A stretch of 16,769 bases of DNA from positions 1 through 16,769 of the forward strand of contig CAZJHD010000083.1 of assembly GCA_964545855.1 (NCBI GenBank). Direction: 5' to 3'. Both the position numbers and the translations under genes were made by a program. Under the pieces are notes generated by a model. That model did no database searches and was not told the DNA's origin. It saw only the letters and a program-made list of their open reading frames with translations. This document shows, piece after piece, positions 7,052 to 14,054 of the stretch. The DNA comes from CAZJHD01 sp964545855 (GTDB lineage: Bacteria > Planctomycetota > UBA1135 > JACQFD01). Within the stretch, counting starts at the first letter, position 1, and every line of letters begins with the position of its first letter.

Positions 7052-8442
7052 CGGGAACCTCTTCGTCTTCCGGTCGAGGCGGGCTTGGGTCGGAGGAACT
7101 GCTTGCGCCCAACCTGGCTCTCCTCGGGCGGGAGCTCGACTCGCTGCCGCTTGCGGAACCGGATGAGCAGTGGGATCTCGCGGCACTCGAAGGACTCGCG
7201 GAAACGATTCGCGAGGTACCGGACGTAGTTCTCGCCGAAGAGCTTCGGCTCGTTCACGAACATCACGAAGGTGGGCGGATGGGTCGCCACCTGCGTCCCG
7301 TAGAAGAGCTTCGCGAGGAGCCCCTTCGCCGGGAACCTCCGGTCCACGGCCGCTTCCAGCACGCGGTTGAACTCCGCCGTCGGAACACGCACACCCGCCT
7401 GACGGTGCAGCTCGCGGGCGAGATCGAGCGCGTCGAAGACGCGAGCGCGGTCGCGGGCCGACGTCGCGACGACGGGGCAGAAGGCGCTCCCGGGGAGCTT
7501 CTCGGCGAGGTAGCGGCGGTAGTCGGCGAGCGTGAGCCCCTTTGCCTCCGCGAGGTCCCACTTGTTGGCGACGACGACCGTCGGCTTGCACTCCTCGACG
7601 CAGAGGCGCGCCAGATCCTTGTCGACGGTGGAGAGCTCCTCGGAGCAATCGAAGAGGAGCAGCACGACGTCGGCGCGCCGGATCGCCGCCTCGGATCGCT
7701 TCATGGAGTAGAACTCGATGCCGCTCTGGAGCGACTTCTTGCGGCGCAGGCCGGCCGTGTCGATGGCGAGGAATCGGCGCCCGCCGTGCTCGAACACGAC
7801 GTCGACGGCATCGCGCGTCGTGCCCGCCACCTCGCTGACGATCACCCGCTCCTCGCGCGCGAGCGCGTTCACGAAGGTGCTCTTCCCGGCGTTGCGCTTG
7901 CCGACGATGGCGATCTTCAGCTCGGGATCGTTCTCGCGCTCGACGATCGGGAGACCGTGCGCGATCTCGTCGAGAAGACCGGGGATCCCCTGCCCCTGGA
8001 GCGCCGAGACCGGGATCGGATCGCCGAAGCCGAGCTTGTAGTAGTCGGCGAGCACGAGCCGCCGCGATGCGTTCTCGCACTTGTTCGCGACCAGCACGAT
8101 CGGACGCCCCGAGCGACGCAGTCGCTTCGCCACCTCGAGGTCGGCGGGGTGGAGCCCCTCGCTCGTGTCGACGACGAAGCAGATCTTCGCCGAGCGCTCG
8201 ATGGCGAGCGCGATCTGCTCCTCGACGTGCATCGCGAGGTCGCTCTCGTCGATGATGCCGATGCCAGCCGTGTCGACGGCCTCGAAGGCGCGCTTGCCCA
8301 CGCGAATGGGAACGCCGACGCGGTCGCGCGTGGTCCCCGCCGTGGGATCCACGATGGCGACCCGCTCGCCCGCGAGCGCGTTCAGGAGTGTCGACTTGCC
8401 GACGTTCGGTCGGCCGACGATGGCGATTTCGGGAAGAGGCAC
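7048..8442 (-). CDS. der: Ribosome assembly GTPase Der (EngA)
   Basis: Double-GTPase for late 50S ribosome assembly, 464 residues, normal for the family. G domain 1 has GRPNVGKS (10-17), TAGTTRD (34-40), DTAG (57-60) and NKCE (120-123) where NKxD is expected. G domain 2 has GKRNAGKS (181-188), AGTTRD (206-211), DTAGLRRKKS (228-237) and NKWD (293-296). The C-terminal KH-like domain includes TFVMFVNEP and ends in a basic tail. The Glu in place of Asp in the first G4 motif is unusual and could alter guanine binding there. The GTG start at 8442 gives VPLPEIAIVG; no good ribosome site precedes it and no nearer start fits. An 8-bp hairpin lies just upstream. The gene heads the polysaccharide export train and overlaps the lipoprotein gene by four bases. 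Confidence 0.97.
   Translation of the reverse strand: MPLPEIAIVGRPNVGKSTLLNALAGERVAIVDPTAGTTRDRVGVPIRVGKRAFEAVDTAGIGIIDESDLAMHVEEQIALAIERSAKICFVVDTSEGLHPADLEVAKRLRRSGRPIVLVANKCENASRRLVLADYYKLGFGDPIPVSALQGQGIPGLLDEIAHGLPIVERENDPELKIAIVGKRNAGKSTFVNALAREERVIVSEVAGTTRDAVDVVFEHGGRRFLAIDTAGLRRKKSLQSGIEFYSMKRSEAAIRRADVVLLLFDCSEELSTVDKDLARLCVEECKPTVVVANKWDLAEAKGLTLADYRRYLAEKLPGSAFCPVVATSARDRARVFDALDLARELHRQAGVRVPTAEFNRVLEAAVDRRFPAKGLLAKLFYGTQVATHPPTFVMFVNEPKLFGENYVRYLANRFRESFECREIPLLIRFRKRQRVELPPEESQVGRKQFLRPKPASTGRRRGSR
7058..7063 (-). promoter_or_regulatory. Shine-Dalgarno site for the lipoprotein gene
   Basis: AAGAGG, six bases before GTG 7051 and inside the 3' end of der. It supports the GTG start, which would otherwise rest only on the overlap with the der stop. 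Confidence 0.5.
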
Positions 8443-8463
8443 GAGGGGACCAGGATAGGGCCC

Positions 8464-8488
8464 GCGCGGCGGATCGGAGGCGCCGCGC
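8464..8488. terminator. GC hairpin between queE and der
   Basis: A perfect 8-bp inverted repeat, GCGCGGCG at 8464-8471 and CGCCGCGC at 8481-8488, with a 9-base loop. On the minus strand it lies 80 bases after the queE stop and 22 bases before the der start. No T-run follows, so it could be a U-less terminator, an attenuator for the der operon or chance in GC-rich DNA. Confidence 0.35.
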
Positions 8489-8567
8489 TGGAGGAGGGGT
8501 GGAATCGAGAGAGGAGCGAGAGCGGCGGCTCGGACGCGCCGTCGGTGCGCTCGCGCCCGATCGAACT

Positions 8568-9314
8568 TCAGGGGCGCCCGAGGAGGCGATGGACCTGCGG
8601 CACGAGGCGCACGCGACGAAGGTGGCGGCGCACCGCGAGAAGGAGCGCGTCGAGACGCGCGGCGTCGACGGACACGGGTTCGAGCCGCATCGGCGTCACG
8701 GGCTGCAGGAGGAACAGGAGATCGGAATCGATCGACGCGACGAGGCGCGCGGCGACGTCGATCTCCTCGTCGGAGACGGAGGGCGTCACCACGCACTTCA
8801 CCGCCGTGTCGACTCCCGCCGCGACGCAGGCGGAGAGGAAGCGACCGTGGGCCTCCTGGAACGCGCCCGTCTCGAGAGTGCTCGTGAGCTTCCAGTCCGC
8901 GCTCACGTGATCCAGATGGGGGAGCAGCGGGACGAGCGCCGCGACGTGGACGCCCGCCGTCTCCAGGTGCACGCGCCGTCCGCGCGCGCGGAGACGCGGA
9001 GCGAGCGTCTCCAGGAACGCGCCGTGGACGAGGGGCTCGCCGCCCGTCAGGGAGACCGTCCTCGGAGGCTCGCTCCCCTCCACGAGTCGGAGCGCCTCCT
9101 CGACGTCGTCGACGGTCGCCGGGTTCCTGTGCCGGCGCGCGCCCGCCGGCTCGTGGCTCGTCCACTCGGCCGTCTCGTGCCACGTCGACTCGCTGTCGCA
9201 GTAGCGGCACCGGAGCGGACAGACGGCGAGCCGCACGAAGGACTGGGGCTCCCCGACGAACGCGCCTTCGCCTTGGATCGAAGAGAAGACCTCGACCAGG
9301 GGAGCGCTGTGCAC
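8568..9314 (-). CDS. queE: 7-carboxy-7-deazaguanine synthase QueE (radical SAM)
   Basis: Converts 6-carboxy-5,6,7,8-tetrahydropterin to 7-carboxy-7-deazaguanine on the route to preQ0 and queuosine. The protein has 248 residues. The N-terminal VEVFSSIQGEG (7-17) is the QueE signature; in the family the glutamate of QGEG lies in the substrate/cofactor region. The cluster cysteines are C32, C36 and C39 in CPLRCRYC (CX3CX2C). SLTGGEPL (88-95) and HLETAG (116-121) are SAM- and substrate-binding segments. The GTG at 9314 is the only plausible start; the open frame upstream has no start codon near the family N-terminus and runs into the small basic protein gene. No queC, queD or queF is in the window, so the partners are elsewhere or the product feeds another deazapurine pathway. 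Confidence 0.93.
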   Translation of the reverse strand: MHSAPLVEVFSSIQGEGAFVGEPQSFVRLAVCPLRCRYCDSESTWHETAEWTSHEPAGARRHRNPATVDDVEEALRLVEGSEPPRTVSLTGGEPLVHGAFLETLAPRLRARGRRVHLETAGVHVAALVPLLPHLDHVSADWKLTSTLETGAFQEAHGRFLSACVAAGVDTAVKCVVTPSVSDEEIDVAARLVASIDSDLLFLLQPVTPMRLEPVSVDAARLDALLLAVRRHLRRVRLVPQVHRLLGRP

Positions 9315-9427
9315 GGGTGGATTCCGCTGCCTCGGCCCCCGCGGCTCTCCCGGTGCAGGAGAAGACCGCGGCGGGGAGCCGGCGAGGTGGATCGAGAGGG
9401 TGCGAACGGGGAACCCGGCGCGCGACG

Positions 9428-9445
9428 CGGCGGAGGCTTCCGCCG
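9428..9445. terminator. Hairpin downstream of the small basic protein gene
   Basis: A perfect 7-bp stem, CGGCGGA at 9428-9434 and TCCGCCG at 9439-9445, with a 4-base loop. It lies about 31 bases after the small basic protein stop on the minus strand, in the 161-base gap before queE. No T-run follows; termination is only a guess. Confidence 0.3.
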
Positions 9446-9475
9446 AGGACGGGGCCGTGTGCCCGTCGCGGATGC

Positions 9476-9808
9476 CTACTTCTTGCCCTTCTTGTCCGCT
9501 CCGGCCTTCGCCGCCGGAGCCGCTGCTGCGCCCTTCGGGCCAGCGGCGCCCTTCGCCGCGTCCGCTGCCGGCGCGCCCGGAGCCGCCGCGCCCGGAGCCG
9601 CCGCGGCGCCCTCGGCCGCCGCCGCTTTCTTCACCTTCTTCTTCACGGCGATGACGGCGACGCGAACCTTCGGGAGATGGAACACGGACGAGGTCGACTC
9701 GTCCCAGCGCTCCTTCTGCTTCAGCGTCTCGCACCGCTCCTGGCGGGTGAGGACGTTGCGCGCGCGAGAGAGCGCGCTGCGGGCGGCGAGGCTTCGATGG
9801 ATCGACAT
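9476..9808 (-). CDS. PVC-type small basic protein with Ala/Lys/Pro tail
   Basis: 110 residues, strongly basic. The first 60 residues begin MSIHRSL and include RARNVLTRQERCETL (15-29), ERWDES (33-38), VFHLPKVRV (42-50) and KKKVKK (56-61). As I recall it, this matches the conserved small basic protein family of Planctomycetes, Verrucomicrobia and Chlamydiae, proposed to be ribosome associated. Residues 62-110 are a low-complexity tail of Ala, Gly, Pro and Lys ending in KKGKK, like a histone-H1 or nucleic-acid-binding tail; the family core lacks it. The start is ATG with no evident Shine-Dalgarno. The gene stands alone between two gaps, suggesting its own transcript. Core identity is good; ribosome binding is the proposed role, not shown here. 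Confidence 0.85.
   Translation of the reverse strand: MSIHRSLAARSALSRARNVLTRQERCETLKQKERWDESTSSVFHLPKVRVAVIAVKKKVKKAAAAEGAAAAPGAAAPGAPAADAAKGAAGPKGAAAAPAAKAGADKKGKK
9573..9602 (-). repeat. Two 15-base direct repeats in the basic-protein tail
   Basis: Plus-strand GCGCCCGGAGCCGCC occurs twice in tandem, at 9573-9587 and 9588-9602. It encodes repeated Ala-Ala-Pro-Gly-Ala units of the low-complexity tail. A slippage-prone tract, so tail length may vary between strains. Confidence 0.75.
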
Positions 9809-9862
9809 GGGTTCGCGGTCGGATTGCGGAGTGGCTGCGCTCCGCGGCGAAACGGCCGGGGC

Positions 9863-9896
9863 GCCCCCCGAGGAGCCGGGGGCCCGAGAATTCGGG
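9863..9896. terminator. Paired hairpins between the SPOR-like and small basic protein genes
   Basis: Two adjacent inverted repeats in the 97-base gap. CCCGA/TCGGG has a GAAT loop at 9883-9896. GCCCCC/GGGGGC has a 9-base loop at 9863-9883. On the minus strand they begin 10 bases after the SPOR-like stop. Neither has a U-tract. They plausibly end the SPOR-like transcript, leaving about 55 bases for a small basic protein promoter; I see no convincing -35/-10 pair there. A further 6-bp stem at 9826-9845 would fall in that gene's leader. Confidence 0.4.
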
Positions 9897-9905
9897 GCGG
9901 CGAGA

Positions 9906-11000
9906 TTACCGTCCGGATGCCCGGGACGACAGCGGGTCTCCCTCGGGCTGTCGCGCGAGGTACGCGCCGGCGAAGGGAGGCTTCTTCTCGCCGGGGTTGA
10001 TGGGCGGCACGGCCTCCAGACGCTCCCGGAGCGCCACCAGCGCCGGATCGCCGTTGGAGGATCCCAGCCCCACGATCACGACCACGTCGAATCGCTTCGG
10101 GTCTCGCGACTGGGCGATGCGCACGGCCCGGGCATCGGGGAATCCGCGGGCCTGCAGCTCCTGCGCCGTCGACGTGGCGCGGGCCATGCCTTCGGCATCG
10201 TCGCGGTACGAGATCGCCCGGATCACCCAGTGGGCGGCACCGGGTTCGCCCAGGGCCGGGCTCCCGCCCGCGAGCGTCGGCGGGAGCGGCGCGACGTCGC
10301 CCCACCCCGGATCGCGCGGGCCGGCATCCCGCGGACCGACGCCCTCGAGGCCGCCGTTGCCGGCCGGAGGTTCCGCGATCCGCGAGCCGGGCTCCTGTGC
10401 CGCGATCCTCCCGCCGAGCCGCTGCCAGGCGAACCAGCAGACACCGACCAAGGCGACGCCCAGGATCGAGTAGACGAGTGCGCGCGGGAACGGCGGCTGC
10501 GCGCCGCCGACGCCCGCTCGCTCGCGACTCGGATCGGGGAAGAGCGGAGGACGCTTCCCCTGGGGGCTCTGCGGAGGCGGCGGCTGCCGGACGATCTCCT
10601 CGACTCCGACCACGGCTCCCGCCGGCAGCTCGACGCGCACACGCTCGCTCTCCTTCGGCTCGATCCGGGTCGCGTCCTCCCGGGCCTCGCGTCGAGACGC
10701 CGCCGCCGCGCGCGCCGCCGCATCCGGCCGCGAGCGCTCGGGCGAGGCGGCCGCCGGAGGGTCGACGCCGACGACGGGCCGCGGCGGACCGACGCTCGCG
10801 GGTGCCTTCCCTTCGGCGGCCGACGCTCCGGTTGCGTTCGAAGGCAACGCCGCGCTCGAAGGCATCGCCGCGGCCGACGGCGACGCCGCGGCCGACGGAG
10901 GCGCCGACTCCGCGTCGGTCTTCTCGCTTCCTCGGTCGTCGCCGCGCCCCGCCTCCTGGCGGAGGAGCAGAGAGAGGAAATCCGGCTTCGGCTGCCCCAT
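9906..11000 (-). CDS. Single-pass membrane protein with SPOR-like C-terminus
   Basis: 364 residues. The N-terminus MGQPKPDFLSLLLRQEAGR may form a short helix. Residues 30-110 are disordered and rich in Ala, Pro and Ser, including a hexapeptide repeat at 35-58. A basic/proline stretch leads to one transmembrane helix (about 174-193, ALVYSILGVALVGVCWFAW). After a Gly/Pro linker, residues 256-349 read AAHWVIRAISY, then a helix with AQELQARGFPDARAVRI, then DVVVIVGLG and a second helix. This is the strand-helix-strand order of SPOR peptidoglycan-binding domains, though a sequence match is unproven. Topology would be N-in, C-out. If correct, it may bind septal or general peptidoglycan, as SPOR proteins do. 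ATG at 11000 is chosen; upstream sequence belongs to the divergent gap. Confidence 0.75.
   Translation of the reverse strand: MGQPKPDFLSLLLRQEAGRGDDRGSEKTDAESAPPSAAASPSAAAMPSSAALPSNATGASAAEGKAPASVGPPRPVVGVDPPAAASPERSRPDAAARAAAASRREAREDATRIEPKESERVRVELPAGAVVGVEEIVRQPPPPQSPQGKRPPLFPDPSRERAGVGGAQPPFPRALVYSILGVALVGVCWFAWQRLGGRIAAQEPGSRIAEPPAGNGGLEGVGPRDAGPRDPGWGDVAPLPPTLAGGSPALGEPGAAHWVIRAISYRDDAEGMARATSTAQELQARGFPDARAVRIAQSRDPKRFDVVVIVGLGSSNGDPALVALRERLEAVPPINPGEKKPPFAGAYLARQPEGDPLSSRASGR
10827..10898 (-). repeat. Four imperfect 18-base tandem repeats
   Basis: Four 18-base units encode PSAAAS, PSAAAM, PSSAAL and PSNATG in the disordered cytoplasmic part of the SPOR-like protein. The first two units share an identical 15-base core (10866-10880 and 10884-10898). 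The later units have diverged, so this is an old expansion that could still vary in copy number. Confidence 0.8.
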
Positions 11001-11114
11001 GGGTGTGTGCGTCGGTGTCGGCGCGGAAGGTAGCAGGCACGCGGTCGAATTCCTCGCCGATCCACCGGGGGGACGCGCGCGCGGTCTCCGCGCGGACGGA
11101 GCGGACCCCGTCCG

Positions 11115-11120
11115 TAGAAT
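11115..11120 (+). promoter_or_regulatory. Candidate -10 element for a leaderless CRTAC1 transcript
   Basis: TAGAAT ends seven bases before ATG 11128, which would put the transcription start at or one base before the start codon. No Shine-Dalgarno precedes this ATG, consistent with leaderless initiation. No good -35 is seen at 17 bases. The element lies in the 127-base gap between divergent genes, the only place for promoters of both. Confidence 0.35.
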
Positions 11121-11127
11121 CGGCTCG

Positions 11128-12876
11128 ATGCGCCGCGTCCTCGTCGTCCTCGCGCTGGCCGTGGTCGCGGGCTGCAATCGCCCGGCCGCCGGTTCCGCGA
11201 TCCGATTCTCCGACGGGACGGCGTCGAAGGGGCTCGCCTTCGTGGCGCGCTGCGGCACACCGGAGAAGCGCGACATCGTCGAGGCGAACGGAACGGGCGT
11301 CGCGGTCCTCGACGCGGACGGCGATGGAGACCTCGATCTCCTCTTCGCCCAGGGCTCGACGTTGGAGGAGGTCGCCGCGGGGCGCGGCGCGCGTCCTTCG
11401 CTCTGGCGATCCGACGGTGGCCGTTTCGCCGAGGCGGAGATGGGCTCGGCGCCCGAGGGCTGGTGGACGGGCGTCGCCGCCGCCGACGCGGACGGAGACG
11501 GCGACGTGGACGTCCTCCTCTGCGGCTATCGGCGGACGGCGTTCCTGCGCAACGACTCCGAGGGAGGCACGATCCGCTTCTCCGACGCCACGGAGCCGTC
11601 GGGGCTCGCGGACGAGGGATGGAGCACCGGCGCCTGCTGGTTCGACGCGGACGGCGACGGCGACCTCGACCTCTACCTCGTGCGGTACCTCGAGCTCGAT
11701 CCCCGGCATCCGCCCCGCGGCGCCGTCGGATCGCTGCGCCTGCCCTGCGAGTGGCGGGGTCTCGCCGTGTACTGCGGGCCGAAGGGCCTCGTCCCGACGC
11801 CCGACCGCTTCTTCCGCAACACCGGCGCCGGACGCTTCGAGGAAGCGACTCTCGAGGCCGGCTTCGCCGAGGCTCCGGCCTCCTACGGCCTCGGCGTCTG
11901 TCCCGTCGACTTCGACCGGGACGGGGACACCGACCTCTACGTCGCGAACGACAGCAAGGCGAACTTCCTCTGGCGCAACGACGGCGGGCGCTTCGTCGAG
12001 TGCGCCTACCCGGTGAACGTCGGCCTCGCCGACGACGGCAGCACCTACGCCGGCATGGGCGTCGCGGCCGACGACCTCGACGGCACGGGCTACCCGGAGA
12101 TCGTCGTCACGAATTTCTCCGAGGAGCCCGTGAGCGTGTACCGCGCGCGGCCGCCCGCCGAGGGCGGGTCCGTCCTCTACGACGTCGCGACGTGGACCAG
12201 CGGCGTCGGCGCCGCGACCCTGGCGACGCTCCAGTGGGGCGTCGACCTCGCCGACCTCGACCTCGACGGCGACCTCGACCTCTTCGTCGCGAACGGACAC
12301 GTCTATCCCCAGGCCGACTCCCCCGGCACGGGCACGAGCTACCGGCAGCGGAACCAGGTCTTCGTGAACGACGGACACGGACGGCTCGCCGAGCTCGCCC
12401 CCGGGCCCGACTCGCCGCTCCGGGAGCGTCGGTCGCATCGCGCGCTCGCGACGCTCGACCTCGACGACGACGGCGACACGGACGTGCTGCTGGTGCCCGT
12501 CGACGGCGCCGCAGTCCTCCTGCGCAACGAGGCGCCCGGCCCGGCGGCGGGAGGTCCGGCGCGCGTGCGCATCGAGCTGCGCGATCCCGGCCCGAATCGC
12601 GAAGGGCTCGGCGCCGTCGTCACGGTGTCCGCCGGCGGCACGCGCTTCGTGCGCGAGGTCCGGCGCGGCGGCTCCTATGCCGTGTCGCGCGATCCCCGAC
12701 TCTGCGTCGGCCTCGGCGCGGCGCGCGCGATCGACGAGATCGTGGTCCGCTGGCCCGGCGGCGAGAGCGAGCGGATCCCCGGCGCCGGTCTCGCGAACCG
12801 CGCGATCGTGATCGAGCGGACGCGCGGCGTCGTTCGGAGCGAGGCGCTCGCGGTGCCGGCGAGGGCGGGGTCGTGA
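11128..12876 (+). CDS. CRTAC1-like FG-GAP/VCBS repeat lipoprotein with ASPIC/UnbV domain
   Basis: Predicted secreted beta-propeller lipoprotein of 582 residues. The signal peptide VLVVLALAVVAGC gives lipidated Cys16. Calcium-loop FG-GAP repeats are at about 62-71 (DADGDGDLDL), 120-129, 173-182, 263-270 (DRDGDTDL), 378-385 (DLDGDLDL) and 445-453, with a degenerate one at 317-325 (DLDGTGYPE). Between them are the family segments CEWRGLAVYCGPKG (207-220, a likely disulfide), NDSKANFLWRN and WGVDLADL. The C-terminus (about 478-560) is the ASPIC/UnbV domain, including GSYAVSRDP and IVVRWPGG. CRTAC1-type proteins are abundant in Planctomycetes and Acidobacteria; roles in adhesion or extracellular binding are proposed, not known. 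It opens the plus-strand operon and overlaps rlmI by GTGA. Confidence 0.92.
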   Translation: MRRVLVVLALAVVAGCNRPAAGSAIRFSDGTASKGLAFVARCGTPEKRDIVEANGTGVAVLDADGDGDLDLLFAQGSTLEEVAAGRGARPSLWRSDGGRFAEAEMGSAPEGWWTGVAAADADGDGDVDVLLCGYRRTAFLRNDSEGGTIRFSDATEPSGLADEGWSTGACWFDADGDGDLDLYLVRYLELDPRHPPRGAVGSLRLPCEWRGLAVYCGPKGLVPTPDRFFRNTGAGRFEEATLEAGFAEAPASYGLGVCPVDFDRDGDTDLYVANDSKANFLWRNDGGRFVECAYPVNVGLADDGSTYAGMGVAADDLDGTGYPEIVVTNFSEEPVSVYRARPPAEGGSVLYDVATWTSGVGAATLATLQWGVDLADLDLDGDLDLFVANGHVYPQADSPGTGTSYRQRNQVFVNDGHGRLAELAPGPDSPLRERRSHRALATLDLDDDGDTDVLLVPVDGAAVLLRNEAPGPAAGGPARVRIELRDPGPNREGLGAVVTVSAGGTRFVREVRRGGSYAVSRDPRLCVGLGAARAIDEIVVRWPGGESERIPGAGLANRAIVIERTRGVVRSEALAVPARAGS

Positions 12877-14054
12877 CGGACGCCGTCCTCCCGCGCGTGC
12901 GTCTGAAGACGGCCGCCACGGGCCTGCGTCCGTGGCTCTACCGGAAGATGGTCGCGAAGGCCCCCGGCGTCGAGGACGGCTCCTTCGTCGCCGTGGAGGG
13001 CCGCGACGGCGACCTCGTCGGATACGGCTTCTACAACCCACGCTCCCAGATCGCGCTCCGCGTGCTCCGCTGGGGCGCCGGCGAGATCGACGAGTCGTTC
13101 CTGAAGCGGCGCATCCGCGACGCCGTCTACGTGCGGCGGCGCGTGCTCGCGCTCGACGAGATCACCGACGGCTACCGCGTGGTGAACAGCGAGGGCGACG
13201 AGCTCTCGGGGCTCATCGTCGACCGCTACGGCGACGTCGCGAGCATCGAGGTGCATGCCTTCGCCTGGTACCGGCGGCTCGACCTCGTGGAGGAGGCGCT
13301 TCGCGCCGAGCTGCCGATCCAGCGCGTCGTGGTGCGCGTCGATCCGAAGGTGGAGCGCGCCGAGGGGTTCCACGCCGGCGTCCGCGAGGCCGACGCTCGC
13401 GTGCGGTGCGAGTTCCGCGAGCGCGACCTCCGCTTCGGCGTCGACTTCTCGACGGGGCACAAGACGGGTGCGTTCCTCGACCAGCGCGATCAGCGCCACC
13501 GCATCGCGCAATTCGTCGCCGACCGCGACGTCCTCGATCTCTGCTGCTACCAGGGCGGCTTCGCGATCGCCGCATCCGTTCTCGGCCGCGCAGGCCGCGT
13601 GGTCGGCGTCGACCTCGACGAGAAGGCGCTCGCCGTGGCGGAGGAGAACGCGCGGCGCAACGGCGCGAAACGGATCTCCTTCGAGCACGCCGACGCCTTC
13701 GACTACCTCCGCACGCTCGCCGAGTCGCGCCGGCGCTACGACGTGGTGGTGCTCGATCCGCCGAAGCTCGCTCCCTCCGTCGCCGAGCTGCCGCGAGCGA
13801 CGTCGAAGTACGTCGATCTGAACGAGCTCGCCATGAAGGCCGTGAAGAACCACGGGCTGCTCCTCACCTGCAGCTGCTCCGGCCTCGTGTCGGAGGAGAT
13901 GTTCCTCGGCCTGCTGCGGAAGGCCGCCGCCCGCGCGGGCCGGCGGCTGCGGATCCACGGCATCGACGGAGCGGGACCCGACCACCCGGTGGCGCCCCAC
14001 TTCCCCGAGGGCCGCTACCTGAAGGCCGTGTGGCTCACGGTGGAGGAGCTCTGA
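12873..14054 (+). CDS. rlmI: 23S rRNA (cytosine-C5) methyltransferase, RlmI type
   Basis: Class I SAM RNA methyltransferase of 393 residues, matching the length of E. coli RlmI, which makes m5C1962 in 23S rRNA. An N-terminal PUA-like domain (about 8-75) is followed by the EEHEE-type linker with GLIVDRYG (113-120). The catalytic domain has KTGAFLDQRDQR (197-208), SAM motif I LDLCCYQGGF (221-230), the acidic motif VDLDEKAL (246-253), motif IV LDPPK (294-298) and the catalytic-cysteine segment CSCS (333-336). The GTG start at 12873 overlaps the CRTAC1-like stop; the encoded N-terminus aligns with the usual PUA start. It is translationally locked between two lipoprotein genes, an odd setting for an rRNA enzyme. 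RlmI/RlmO relatives have varied sites, so C1962 specificity is inferred. Confidence 0.93.
   Translation: MTDAVLPRVRLKTAATGLRPWLYRKMVAKAPGVEDGSFVAVEGRDGDLVGYGFYNPRSQIALRVLRWGAGEIDESFLKRRIRDAVYVRRRVLALDEITDGYRVVNSEGDELSGLIVDRYGDVASIEVHAFAWYRRLDLVEEALRAELPIQRVVVRVDPKVERAEGFHAGVREADARVRCEFRERDLRFGVDFSTGHKTGAFLDQRDQRHRIAQFVADRDVLDLCCYQGGFAIAASVLGRAGRVVGVDLDEKALAVAEENARRNGAKRISFEHADAFDYLRTLAESRRRYDVVVLDPPKLAPSVAELPRATSKYVDLNELAMKAVKNHGLLLTCSCSGLVSEEMFLGLLRKAAARAGRRLRIHGIDGAGPDHPVAPHFPEGRYLKAVWLTVEEL
14042..14046 (+). promoter_or_regulatory. Strong Shine-Dalgarno site for the TPR lipoprotein gene
   Basis: GGAGG seven bases before ATG 14054, inside the last codons of rlmI. This is the best ribosome site in the window and fixes the start, which shares one base with the rlmI stop (TGATG). 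Confidence 0.75.

Noticed and set aside
9315..9734. N-terminal extension of QueE to 9734
   Set aside because: It would overlap the small basic protein in another frame and adds Arg/Gly-rich text. The QueE family starts just before the IQGEG motif, as with GTG 9314.
8388..13041. Very long open frames at 8388-11033 (+) and 9721-13041 (-)
   Set aside because: They run across several well-supported genes on the opposite strand or in other frames, have no domain and contain Arg-rich repetitive translation.
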